DNA of 37,247 bases, taken from CAZIVP01 sp964542915 (lineage in GTDB: Bacteria; Calditrichota; Calditrichia; Calditrichales; Calditrichaceae). The notes under the pieces are model-generated. The model saw only the letters and a program-made list of their open reading frames with translations, did not search any database and was not told the origin of the DNA. Positions 17,734-25,636 of the stretch are shown in pieces (the stretch's first letter is position 1; every line of letters starts with the position of its first letter). Where the stretch lies: positions 1-37,247 of the forward strand of contig CAZIVP010000027.1 of the NCBI GenBank assembly GCA_964542915.1, given 5' to 3'. The position numbers and the translations under genes are program-made.

Positions 17734-18756
17734 TTATTCATCAATTATAGTAACATTAAACGCGTCAAATACGTTCTGAATGCGGTTGAGAATGGTGCTG
17801 GAGCTGCTGCCTGCAAATAACAAGCCCACAATCGCGTTGCTGTTGTTGAGCACCGCGGAACCGCTGTCGCCGCCTGCGCTCATGTTTCCGGTCATCAACT
17901 GATCCACAAAGGTCGCTGTTTTGTTGGAGCCGTAACTAACCTGCACGGTAACATCGATCTGCGTGATCGTTCCGGTGGTCAGTTCGGTGGTGCGTCCGCT
18001 TTTCTTTACATCCATACCGAGCGTCCCTTCTTCCACGCCCATAATCTTTCCGATTTCCAGTATCTCATTTTTAACATCGTTCTCATCCAAAGGTTCGGCA
18101 ATGGCGGCGTCCACCTTGTTTTCCTCGGCGCGGGTTCCGGCCATGCGTTTGGGACGCAGGCGGGTGCGACTGCCCACGCCCGCCGCCAGACCGTTTAAAA
18201 CCGCAGCCACGGCGCTTGCAATTGAACAGATGCTATCGCCGTTACCGCCTTCAAAGTGGATGGGTACAAAATCGCTGAGATTGGCGATATGATCCTGAGG
18301 ATTCGATCCGCCGTCGGTCGGACCCGGCTGAAGGATGGGATCGCCGATTTCGGCGTCGTTACTGTTGGCCATTACATGGTTGTTCGAGAGGATGTACCGT
18401 TTACCCTCTTTCTGCACCAGACAACCTAACGTTCCGGCTGTGATAGCAATATGACCGATGCTCACGCCGCCGGGCGCCGGACGCCAACGATCCGTGCGAC
18501 TCTGAAGAGCGTGAATGATGCCGGTGGGATAGACATCGGTCGGAATATTCTGTATGGTGGGGGGAACCAGATCGCCTGCCGCCAGGGCCTTCTTTGCCTT
18601 TTTGCCTTCCACGGAACAGATGATGGCCAGCTCATCGGTGGGTTTGCCGTTGGTTACTTTATATCCGATGCCGGTCGCAACGACATTCGTTTTACGCAAC
18701 AATTCTTCGCGGACGCCCGCAAGCGTCTGACGCACGTCATTGATTTGTGCTGCCAT
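17734..18756 (-). CDS. Nal1-like trypsin-fold serine protease
   Basis: 340 aa without a signal peptide. The triad can be placed at His127 (LSNNHVMAN), Asp216 (NKVDAAIAE) and Ser298 (SAGGDSGSAVL). Residues 1-~85 form a pro-region with the family pattern NVVATGIGYK and IPTDVYPTG. Residues ~95-340 are the double-barrel protease. Such chymotrypsin-fold proteins are widespread in environmental bacteria and their substrates are mostly unknown. AAAGGAGG just upstream of the ATG fixes the start. Lack of a leader suggests cytoplasmic location or an unconventional export route. Confidence 0.88.
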   Translation of the reverse strand: MAAQINDVRQTLAGVREELLRKTNVVATGIGYKVTNGKPTDELAIICSVEGKKAKKALAAGDLVPPTIQNIPTDVYPTGIIHALQSRTDRWRPAPGGVSIGHIAITAGTLGCLVQKEGKRYILSNNHVMANSNDAEIGDPILQPGPTDGGSNPQDHIANLSDFVPIHFEGGNGDSICSIASAVAAVLNGLAAGVGSRTRLRPKRMAGTRAEENKVDAAIAEPLDENDVKNEILEIGKIMGVEEGTLGMDVKKSGRTTELTTGTITQIDVTVQVSYGSNKTATFVDQLMTGNMSAGGDSGSAVLNNSNAIVGLLFAGSSSSTILNRIQNVFDAFNVTIIDE

Positions 18757-18881
18757 GGCATGCCTCCTTTATGTTAGGTGGGTTGGTAACGCATATTAAC
18801 GGTAGGCGAACCTAAATGCAATAGCAATCGGGAGACAGGAAGGAGGCTGAAGGGGAAAAGGAAAAAGGTAAAAGGAAATAG

Positions 18882-19492
18882 TAAAGTGTAAAGAGAAATC
18901 AGGAAAGCGAACCGGAAGGCTCTCACATTTCTTTTTCCATTAACACCGTGCTATAGCGCGGTGAAGCCGTGGCCGCAGAAGTTAAAAGTTTAAAATTGCC
19001 GGCGGCGTGAAGCCCTTCCCTGCTTCAGCGGGCAAGGGTTTGGGATGGGGCGTAAAAAATGCCGAACCGCCGAGGACGCCGAGAACACAGAGGAATAAAA
19101 TTAACCACATACAGCCGCGGATACAGATAATCGAAAAGAGTAAAGAGAAATCAGGAAAGCGGCCTGGGAACCTCTCTATAATTCTTTTTCCATTAACACC
19201 GTGTTTTAGCGCGGTGAAGCCGTGGCCGCAGAAGTTAAAAATTAAAATTGCCGGCGGCGTGAAGCCCTTCCCTGCTTCAGCGGGCAAGGGTTTGGGATGG
19301 GGCGTAAAAAATGCCGAACCGCCGAGGACGCCGAGAACACAGAGGAATAAAATTAACCACATACAGCCGCGGATACAGATAATCGAAAAGAGTAAAGAGA
19401 AATCAGGAAAGCGGCCTGGGAACCTCTCTATAATTCTTTTTCCATTAACACCGTGTTTTAGCGCGGTGAAGCCGTGGCCGCAGAAGTTAAAA
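18882..19492. repeat. Tandem array A: ~252-253 bp repeat, about 2.4 copies
   Basis: The phrase CTTTTTCCATTAACACCGTG begins at 18931, 19184 and 19436, giving steps of 253 and 252. A diverged tail of a further copy lies before 18931. Each unit holds a hairpin-forming core (CACCGTGCTTTAGCGCGGTG), then GCCGTGGCCGCAGAAG, then AAGCCCTTCCCTGCTTCAGC and GGGTTTGGGATGGGGCG. Long open frames through the array are artefacts of the repeat. The same family recurs at 22.8-23.6 kb. Confidence 0.92.
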
Positions 19493-19607
19493 GTAAAAAG
19501 CGATTGTGGCGGCGGCAGGGAGGCCGGTTGCCCTAAAAAATGCGCCTCTCCCCTGCCCGTTTAGCGCAGCGGAGAGAGACGCGGGGTAATGCCGGCGGTT
19601 GCACGGA

Positions 19608-20930
19608 TTAATAATAGCCCAGATAACGATCCAGCTCCCAGTGATGCACCTGAGAGATGTAATCGCTCCATTCCTGCTTTTTGGCCTCGAGGAAGTGGAA
19701 GTAGATGTGGTCGCCCAGAGTGGACCGCATCAGCTTGCTCTTTTCCAAATTTTCGACCGCGTGCAGCATGTTGGAGGGCAAGGGATGGATTTTAAGGCGC
19801 CGTTTTTCGCGCTGGCTCATCGTAAAGATATTTTTATTGACCGGCGGCGGCGGCGTAATTTTGTTCTCGATGCCGTCCAAACCGGCCGCCAGCATCACGG
19901 CCAGGGCGAGATAGGGATTGCAAGACGGATCGGGCACGCGCACCTCCACCCGCGTACTGTTTTTACGTTTCGCCGGTATGCGGATCAACGGGCTGCGATT
20001 GCGCTCCGACCAGGCAATGTTAATCGGCGCTTCATACCCGGGAACAAGCCGTTTAAAGGAATTAACCAGCGGATTGGTCACCGCCACAAAGGCCTTGGCG
20101 TGTTTCAACAGGCCGCCGATAAAATATTTGGCGTCGCTGCTGAGCTCGTAACTTTCGGATGGATCGTAAAAGGCATTGCTGCTGTCTTTAAAAAGCGACA
20201 TGTGCGTGTGCATGCCCGAGCCGTTGATTCCGAACACGGGCTTGGGCATAAAGGTGGCGTGCAGGCCATAGCGCTGCGCCACTTTGCGCACCACAAATTT
20301 AAAGGTGGCCACATTGTCCGCCGTGGTGATGGCGTCTTCATACCTAAAATCGATTTCGTGCTGGCCGTGCGCCACCTCGTGGTGCGCCGCTTCCACCTCA
20401 AAATTCAAGGCATGCAACACATTGACAATTTCCTGGCGGGCCTCCTCGCCCAGATCGATCGGCGCCAGATCGAAATAACCGGCCGAATCGTGCGTGGTGC
20501 TCGTAGCGCTGCCGTCTTCATTCCTTAAAAAGAGAAAAAACTCCGCTTCGGGCCCGGCGTACATTTTATAGCCCATTTGCGTCGCTTTATCGCAGACCCG
20601 CTTGAGGGTCTGGCGCGGACAACCTTCGAACGGCGATCCGTCCGGATTGGTAATATCGCAAATGATACGGGCGATTTTGCCCTGATGATTTTCCCACGGC
20701 AACACGCGAAAGGTTTCGTAATCGGGTTTGAGCAACTGATCCGATTCTTCGATGCGTGAAAAACCTTCGATGGACGAGCCGTCAAACATCACTTCTCCGT
20801 CCAGCGCCTTTTCGAATTGCGTGTGCGGTACCTCCACATTTTTATTCACGCCAAAAATGTCCGTAAACTGGAGCCGTAAAAAACTCACGTTCTCCTCGCG
20901 GCAAACCGATAGTATCTCGTCGCGGGTCAT
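19608..20930 (-). CDS. glnA: Glutamine synthetase, class I (GSI-alpha-like)
   Basis: 440 aa, the size of Bacillus-type GSI-alpha. It condenses glutamate and ammonia to glutamine with ATP, as a dodecamer in the cytoplasm. Conserved blocks: FTDIFGVNKNVEVP, FDGSSIEGFSRIEESD, YAGPEAEFFLF, HHEVAHGQHEID, FMPKPVFGINGSGMHTHMSL, RLVPGYEAPINIAWSERNRSPLIRIP and RVEVRVPDPSCNPYLA. Arg59 in GFSRIEESD corresponds to the feedback-inhibition Arg62 of B. subtilis. The adenylylation-site tyrosine block of GSI-beta is absent. AGGAGG just before the ATG confirms the start. It is divergent to a second glutamine synthetase. Confidence 0.96.
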   Translation of the reverse strand: MTRDEILSVCREENVSFLRLQFTDIFGVNKNVEVPHTQFEKALDGEVMFDGSSIEGFSRIEESDQLLKPDYETFRVLPWENHQGKIARIICDITNPDGSPFEGCPRQTLKRVCDKATQMGYKMYAGPEAEFFLFLRNEDGSATSTTHDSAGYFDLAPIDLGEEARQEIVNVLHALNFEVEAAHHEVAHGQHEIDFRYEDAITTADNVATFKFVVRKVAQRYGLHATFMPKPVFGINGSGMHTHMSLFKDSSNAFYDPSESYELSSDAKYFIGGLLKHAKAFVAVTNPLVNSFKRLVPGYEAPINIAWSERNRSPLIRIPAKRKNSTRVEVRVPDPSCNPYLALAVMLAAGLDGIENKITPPPPVNKNIFTMSQREKRRLKIHPLPSNMLHAVENLEKSKLMRSTLGDHIYFHFLEAKKQEWSDYISQVHHWELDRYLGYY

Positions 20931-21285
20931 AACACCTCCTGATTAAGTTAAAATTTCTACATTTTGTGATTTATATATACGCACTAATTTAAATATAGGC
21001 ATTATTTTTAAATTCTGAAATTATTTTTTTATCGTTCTGTCATTTTTTGACATTCATCACATGCGTTTTATGGTAAGGGGTATATTTCGATTCGCCGGGC
21101 AATCTTTGCAGCCATAACATATCAATCCCTTAACCAGCATTCGGTGATGCACTATACGTCGATCGCTTCTGCCTGAATTTCGGTTTGTTGTATTACAGAT
21201 CGGGTTCATTTTTCTAAATAAATTTATTAACTTAAGCGGACATGATTTACTGAAATGGATTACAGGATTGAAACAGGAGTATATT
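20931..21285. promoter_or_regulatory. Divergent glutamine synthetase promoter region
   Basis: This 355-bp AT-rich gap lies between the two divergent glutamine synthetase genes. A dyad TGTCATTTTTTGACA (21038-21052) sits about 110 bp upstream of the minus-strand gene. It resembles a GlnR-like site but the half-site spacing is 5 rather than 7, so no regulator is assigned. No riboswitch fold was recognised. Confidence 0.45.
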
Positions 21286-22659
21286 ATGACAGAAGAGATT
21301 AAAGATACGATACGCACCCTCAACAAAGAAGCGGTTCGGTTCATCGATTTGAAAGTAAGCGACCTGATCGGCCGGCTGCACCACCTGACCTTGCCTTACA
21401 GTGAAGAAACCCTGGTCACATTAATGGAAAACGGCGTGGGCTTCGACGGCTCCAGCTACGGTTTCCAGAAGGTCGAAAACAGCGATATGATCATGAAACC
21501 GGACCTAAATACGCTTTTGATCGACCCTTTTCGCAAAGCCAAAACGGCCAGCTTCTTCACCAATGTTTATAACACCGATGATCAGAACAGCGCCTATGAA
21601 TTCGATTTACGCAGTATGGCGCGGCGGGCCGAAGCGTTGCTGGCGAAGTACGGCATCGCCGACACCTCGCTGTGGGGACCGGAATTCGAATTTTACATCT
21701 TCGATTCGGTGCAGTATCGCTCCAGCGACCGCCACGCCTTTTATCGCATTACCTCCGGCGAAGATAACTGCACCAACGGTTACCACATCGCCAATCCGCT
21801 GGACGCCTACGACGACTTCCGGGACGAGGCCACGGAATTGCTGAGCAACAGCGGCATTTCGATTAAATACCACCACCACGAGGTGGGCAATCTGGGCCAA
21901 CAGGAAATCGAGACGCATTTCGACCGCCTGCTGGCCGCCGCCGATAAAATTCTGTTAACCAAATACATTCTGCACAATCTGGCAAGCAAACACGAACTGG
22001 CGCTGACGTTCATGCCGAAACCGGTGTATCAACAGGCGGGCTCCGGCTTGCACGTGCACCATTATTTGACGCGCGACGGGCGTAACGCCTTTTACGAAAG
22101 CGGCGCCTACGCCAATCTGAACCAAACCGCCCTGTACTACATCGGCGGAGTACTCAAGCATGCCGCCGCCTTGTGCGCCTTTACCAACCCCACCACCAAC
22201 TCTTACAAACGTCTGGTACCCGGCGTGGAAGCGCCCACCGCCATCAATTTCGGTCAGGCCAACCGCGCTTCGTGCGTGCGCATTCCGCGCTACATTCGCA
22301 ACCGCGAAAAAACGCGGTTCGAATACCGCCCGCCCGACGCCACCGCCAATCCCTATCTGGCTTTGAGCGCCATAATGATGGCCGGCCTGGACGGCGTATT
22401 AAATAAAATCGATCCCAGGAAAGAAGGCTACGGGCCCTACGAGGCGGCCGATTTCGATCCCTCCATTGAAATGCACTATCTGCCGTTCAGCTTAAACGCC
22501 GCCCTGGAGGCGCTGCGAAACGATCACCAGTTTTTGTTGCGGGATAGTGTGTTCAGCGCGGATTTCATTGCGCACTGGATACGCATCAAAAACGAGGAAT
22601 TCAACGAGATATCGAACTGGCCCAATCCCATCGAATACACACGTTATTTCAATTTATAG
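21286..22659 (+). CDS. Second, divergent glutamine synthetase (class I)
   Basis: 457 aa starting at the ATG with AGGAG 6 bases upstream; a TTG 18 bases earlier (21268) is not needed. Class I blocks are present: FIDLKVSDLIGR, GFDGSSYGFQKVENSDM, WGPEFEFYIF, HHHEVGNLGQQEIE, MPKPVYQQAGSGLHVHHYL, NSYKRLVPGVEAP, NRASCVRIP and FEYRPPDATANPYLA. The active-site glutamates appear intact. Compared with the neighbouring enzyme, the regulatory GSSIEGFxRIEESD block is altered (GSSYGFQKVENSD), so the feedback arginine is a lysine. No adenylylation tyrosine motif is seen. It is either a differently regulated glutamine synthetase or a GS-like gamma-glutamyl ligase. Confidence 0.9.
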   Translation: MTEEIKDTIRTLNKEAVRFIDLKVSDLIGRLHHLTLPYSEETLVTLMENGVGFDGSSYGFQKVENSDMIMKPDLNTLLIDPFRKAKTASFFTNVYNTDDQNSAYEFDLRSMARRAEALLAKYGIADTSLWGPEFEFYIFDSVQYRSSDRHAFYRITSGEDNCTNGYHIANPLDAYDDFRDEATELLSNSGISIKYHHHEVGNLGQQEIETHFDRLLAAADKILLTKYILHNLASKHELALTFMPKPVYQQAGSGLHVHHYLTRDGRNAFYESGAYANLNQTALYYIGGVLKHAAALCAFTNPTTNSYKRLVPGVEAPTAINFGQANRASCVRIPRYIRNREKTRFEYRPPDATANPYLALSAIMMAGLDGVLNKIDPRKEGYGPYEAADFDPSIEMHYLPFSLNAALEALRNDHQFLLRDSVFSADFIAHWIRIKNEEFNEISNWPNPIEYTRYFNL

Positions 22660-22786
22660 AACGCGGCAAGAGCGGCAATAGAGCAGGAATGAGTAAAGAG
22701 TAAACAGAAAAGAGAAAATAGTTGCAATAGAAATCAGCGTAATAGCCAAGGCCACATCTAAGAAGCAACCAACACAACAATAAGTC

Positions 22787-22806
22787 ATTCCCGCGAAAGC
22801 GGGAAT
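22787..22806. repeat. REP-like palindrome
   Basis: ATTCCCGCGAAAGCGGGAAT has perfect 8-bp arms around GAAA, with GTC before and CCA after. This sequence type is a widespread bacterial intergenic palindrome. It lies just before tandem array B and downstream of the second glutamine synthetase gene, where it could also act as an RNA hairpin. Confidence 0.7.
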
Positions 22807-22815
22807 CCACAGCAT

Positions 22816-23600
22816 AAGCCCTTCCCTGTCCCGAAGTTTCGGGACGGGCAGGGGTTTGGGATGGGGCGTAAAAGAACGTATAACCGCCGAGGACGCAGAG
22901 AACACAGAGGAATAAAGAATGAACAACCGATGGACACGGATTAAGATAATAGAAAAGGGAAAACAGGAGCCGGGCGGGTCATGGCATCAAACGCCTTTTT
23001 CCATTAACACCGTGCTTTAGCGCGGTGAAGCCGTGGCCGCAGAAGTTAAAAATTAAAATTGCCGGCGGTGTGAAGCCCTTCCCTGTCCCGAAGTTTCGGG
23101 ACGGGCAAGGGTTTGGGATGGGGCGTAAAAGAACGTATAACCGCCGAGGACGCAGAGAACACAGAGGAATAAAGAATGAACAACCGATGGACACGGATTA
23201 AGATAATAGAAAAGGGAAAACAGGAGCCGGGCGGGTCATGGCATCAAACGCCTTTTTCCATTAACACCGTGCTTTAGCGCGGTGAAGCCGTGGCCGCAGA
23301 AGTTAAAAATTAAAATTGCCGGCGGTGTGAAGCCCTTCCCTGTCCCGAAGTTTCGGGACGGGCAAGGGTTTGGGATGGGGCGTAAAAGAACGTATAACCG
23401 CCGAGGACGCAGAGAACACAGAGGAATAAAGAATGAACAACCGATGGACACGGATTAAGATAATAGAAAAGGGAAAACAGGAGCCGGGCGGGTCATGGCA
23501 TCAAACGCCTTTTTCCATTAACACCGTGCTTTAGCGCGGTGAAGCCGTGCCCGCAGAAGTTAAAAATTAAAATTGCCGGCGGTGTGAAGCCCTTCCCTGC
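22816..23600. repeat. Tandem array B: 257-bp repeat, about 3 copies
   Basis: AAGCCCTTCCCTGTCCCGAAG recurs at 22816, 23073 and 23330. CTTTTTCCATTAACACC begins at 22995, 23252 and 23509, so the period is exactly 257 in each step. The copies are almost identical (one G/A difference in the first). The unit is homologous to array A but carries GTCCCGAAGTTTCGGGAC in place of the TGCTTCAGCGGGCA segment. The last copy breaks off near 23600. Short frames inside are copies of one another and are not genes. Confidence 0.93.
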
Positions 23601-23899
23601 GACCTGTCCGGCGAGCGGCGTTATTTATTCTGCGTGAACGGTGGATGCCCTAAAACGGTGTACACTCCGTGAACGGCTTATCCTTTTTTGAAAATTTCAT
23701 TGATTTTTGTAAGCCTTTTTGCCAATTTGGAGTGCTATACTTTTGAATTTGCGGCAACAGTCAAAGGATTTATTACGTGCCATCTTTCGTGTATGAGCAA
23801 ACAAGCGAATGGCCAAAGTTGAGCCGGGCCGGTGTGCGATCGCCGGCGTTTGTTTTTCCCTGCCACGATATCGAGACAAAAAACGGCGCCTGATTACGG
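23601..23899. other. Non-coding stretch between repeat array and IntI fragment
   Basis: About 300 bases with no convincing gene. Neither strand shows the catalytic boxes of a tyrosine recombinase, so the missing part of the integrase is not present in shifted frame here. This is the likely deletion junction. Confidence 0.5.
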
Positions 23900-24166
23900 T
23901 TAGCGAAGAATCGCTCTGAAAACGGGTTTTGAAGGAAGGCTATTGCGGGTTGATTTTCCGGCCCTGTAACTGACGGGGCGGAGCTGTAGAGAAGACAGGA
24001 AGGCGCCCAGGGACTGATTATTAAGGGCGTCGTGTTTATATTTTTGACAAAAATCCAGATAATAGCGCAACCATTTTAAATAGAAATTAATATAGGTTTT
24101 TGAAACATTCTGCTTGTGCAGAAAATTCAAATATTGTTTTTGGGTCGTTTCCGGTAACTTAAACAT
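23900..24166 (-). pseudogene. Truncated integron-type tyrosine integrase (N-terminus)
   Basis: About 58 recognisable residues of a core-binding (SAM-like) domain: LPETTQKQYLNFLHKQ, then YINFYLKWLRYYLDFCQKY and SLGAFLSSLQ. The YxxYxKWLRYYLDFCxKY pattern is typical of integron integrases (IntI). The final ~28 residues look unrelated and the frame stops at 23900. The catalytic domain with its R-H-R-Y residues is absent, so the protein is dead. Its orientation, opposed to the following plus-strand gene run with an intervening attI-like region, is the classical integron layout. Confidence 0.75.
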
Positions 24167-24216
24167 TTATATCCAGAACTTTATATTACTCATATTTGTG
24201 TGTTATCCAGTTAGCA
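24167..24216. other. Candidate attI insertion point
   Basis: Immediately upstream of the integrase fragment, GTTAGCA (24210-24216) fits a GTTRRRY core. Its first six bases (GTTAGC) are the reverse complement of the GCTAAC box ending the first cassette at 25048-25053. That is the relation expected if cassette 1 was inserted here between G and TT. The position is an inference from this pairing. Confidence 0.4.
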
Positions 24217-24269
24217 ACTTATCAAAATAGGTATATATTATTTGAATTTCAAGTAGATAATAACTAACT

Positions 24270-24298
24270 TTGTGATGTTATCAAGAAAACTATATAAT
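24270..24298 (+). promoter_or_regulatory. Candidate promoter for the first cassette
   Basis: TTGTGA (24270-24275) and TATAAT (24293-24298) are separated by 17 bases and lie about 100 bases before the first cassette gene. This is a good match to a sigma-70-type promoter. Bacteroidota-type promoters differ, so activity depends on the host. Confidence 0.4.
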
Positions 24299-24400
24299 TA
24301 TATGTTAGTTACATTTTCAAAGTAAGAAATTCTTGAGTCAGGAATATTAAGCACTTGAAATAACTGAAAGAAAAACTGCATATTTTGAAAGTATGTTGCT

Positions 24401-25036
24401 ATGAAACAAAAATATTTCCTAATATTAATACTGCTTATTTCGATTTTTTCGAATGGATACAGTCAAAACTATTCAGCTAGGTTTTTAGTATATCCTTGGA
24501 TTCAAAAAAATGTTCAGAATGAAAAAACTCACTTTTATATGGTGGATCTAAATAGGATTGCATCTTCTTCAAGGCAAAAAATTGTAATAGGGTATTATCA
24601 AAGATCTACAGATTATTCAGATCCGAACGCAGAAAATATTAATGAACAAGGAATTCTAATTATCCCACGATTTTATGTTCAAGACGAAAATAACGGATTT
24701 AACTTCGGATTTATGTATTTAAATATTTCGGGTGGAGCAATTGATGGTTTTGCTTTTCCAGTTGTGGGATACCGGCGCAATTTTGGACAAAAATATTATG
24801 CAACAATTGATGTAGTTGATGAAGATTTGCCAGCGTTCCTCTCATGTAGTTTTGGATATAAACCAAATTATGAGAATCTGGATATTCGTTTTGGTTTATC
24901 AATCCAAGATAGAAGTTTGCTTCACATGAAATTGAATTACAATCTTTTCAACTTTATTCCAATTGGGTTAAATTATGGATATAAGATGTCTAAAAATGAA
25001 CACTCACTATTTTTCTTTTTAGGTATCAAAATATAA
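24401..25036 (+). CDS. Cassette 1: exported beta-rich protein, unknown
   Basis: 211 aa. A typical signal peptide (MKQKYFLILILLISIFSNGYS) is followed by alternating aromatic/hydrophobic strands (FNFGFMYLNISGG, YATIDVV, LSCSFGYKP, IRFGLSIQD, HMKLNYNLF, GLNYGYKM) and a C-terminal SLFFFLGIKI. This suggests a small outer-membrane barrel or lipocalin-like fold. I do not recognise a family. Base composition is much more AT-rich than the GS or CotH genes, indicating acquisition. It is the first gene after the attI-like site and is followed 10 bp after its stop by an attC. Confidence 0.65.
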   Translation: MKQKYFLILILLISIFSNGYSQNYSARFLVYPWIQKNVQNEKTHFYMVDLNRIASSSRQKIVIGYYQRSTDYSDPNAENINEQGILIIPRFYVQDENNGFNFGFMYLNISGGAIDGFAFPVVGYRRNFGQKYYATIDVVDEDLPAFLSCSFGYKPNYENLDIRFGLSIQDRSLLHMKLNYNLFNFIPIGLNYGYKMSKNEHSLFFFLGIKI

Positions 25037-25046
25037 ATTGGGCAAT

Positions 25047-25114
25047 CGCTAACAAAATGTTCTACACGGAATTAACCGCTAAGCGGTTAATCCGGTAAAC
25101 ATTAAGCGTTAGGC
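25047..25114 (+). other. attC site 1
   Basis: A 68-base site from CGCTAAC (R'') to GTTAGGC (R'). It folds into a stem: AATGTT pairs with AACATT, and CGGAATTAACCGC pairs with GCGGTTAATCCG around TAA. One unpaired A in the left arm matches the extrahelical base that guides IntI strand choice in classical attC sites. Confidence 0.85.
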
Positions 25115-25153
25115 GAATTTACAGAACATCGATTTATAAAGGAAAACGTCAAG

Positions 25154-25384
25154 ATGGGAAATGACACATCAACCAACAAAAGAGAAAAGCATATAGCATT
25201 TGGGGCTGGTTTAGGTGTTGCATTTGGGGCTGCATTAGGAACTATGTTTGAGAGTATAGGCATAGCTCTTGGAATTTCCATAGGCATTATACTAGGAACA
25301 ACTATCGCAATGGTTTTCGGCAAGACAATTGTTCAGTTGTTTGGCAATCCATCTAAAGACGATACAAAAGAAGAAACAGACTAG
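25154..25384 (+). CDS. Cassette 2: glycine-rich two-helix membrane protein
   Basis: 76 aa. A charged N-terminus (MGNDTSTNKREKH) is followed by a Gly/Ala-rich hydrophobic span (AFGAGLGVAFGAALGTMF), a second one (IGIALGISIGIILGTTIAMVFG) and an acidic tail (SKDDTKEETD). The small-residue spacing resembles glycine-zipper membrane proteins. No family function can be assigned. AAGGAAA upstream supports the start. The cassette is bounded by attC sites 1 and 2, and its 5' GTTAGGC matches its own 3' R'' box GCCTAAC in reverse complement. Confidence 0.65.
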   Translation: MGNDTSTNKREKHIAFGAGLGVAFGAALGTMFESIGIALGISIGIILGTTIAMVFGKTIVQLFGNPSKDDTKEETD

Positions 25385-25482
25385 CAATACTGTTGAGCAA
25401 CTTAGCAAATACAATTTTAGTAATTTTCTTGCTCATGAAATAGTCCGAATATAGGTTATCGCATAACAAGTGCTGGCTGATA

Positions 25483-25606
25483 GCCTAACAAAGCAAATTC
25501 AGCCGACGCGCTTCTCGTGCGCGATTCAGAGTTTTTGGGAGATGCGAGACTTTGTGCATCTCCGAAGTTTTTTGTGAAGCGCGCGCCTAATTTGCGTCGT
25601 TAGAGC
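25483..25606 (+). other. attC site 2
   Basis: A 124-base site from GCCTAAC (R'', 25483-25489) to GTTAGAGC (R', 25599-25606). Pairings seen: GCAAATT with AATTTGC, GACGCGCTTC with GAAGCGCGC, and an inner stem GGAGATGC with GCATCTCC. It separates cassette 2 from cassette 3. Confidence 0.85.
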
Positions 25607-25636
25607 TGCTGCTTACCGAAAACACGAGGAGTCCTT

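Noticed and set aside
18982..19564. Long open frames on both strands through array A
   Set aside because: They consist of the repeated unit read twice, lack ribosome sites and have no recognisable domain.
21038..21052. GlnR operator in the glutamine synthetase control region
   Set aside because: The half-sites are TGTCA and TGACA but spacing is 5 bases, not the 7 of the GlnR consensus, and no GlnR gene is in the window. Kept only as an unnamed dyad.
22654..23451. Two identical 71-aa minus-strand frames and a related 90-aa frame in array B
   Set aside because: They are copies created by the 257-bp repeat. The PHPKPLP-type translation is a known by-product of such intergenic repeats.
22816..23600. 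Possible CRISPR array
   Set aside because: The whole 257-bp unit is conserved, with no short repeats alternating with unique spacers and no cas genes nearby.
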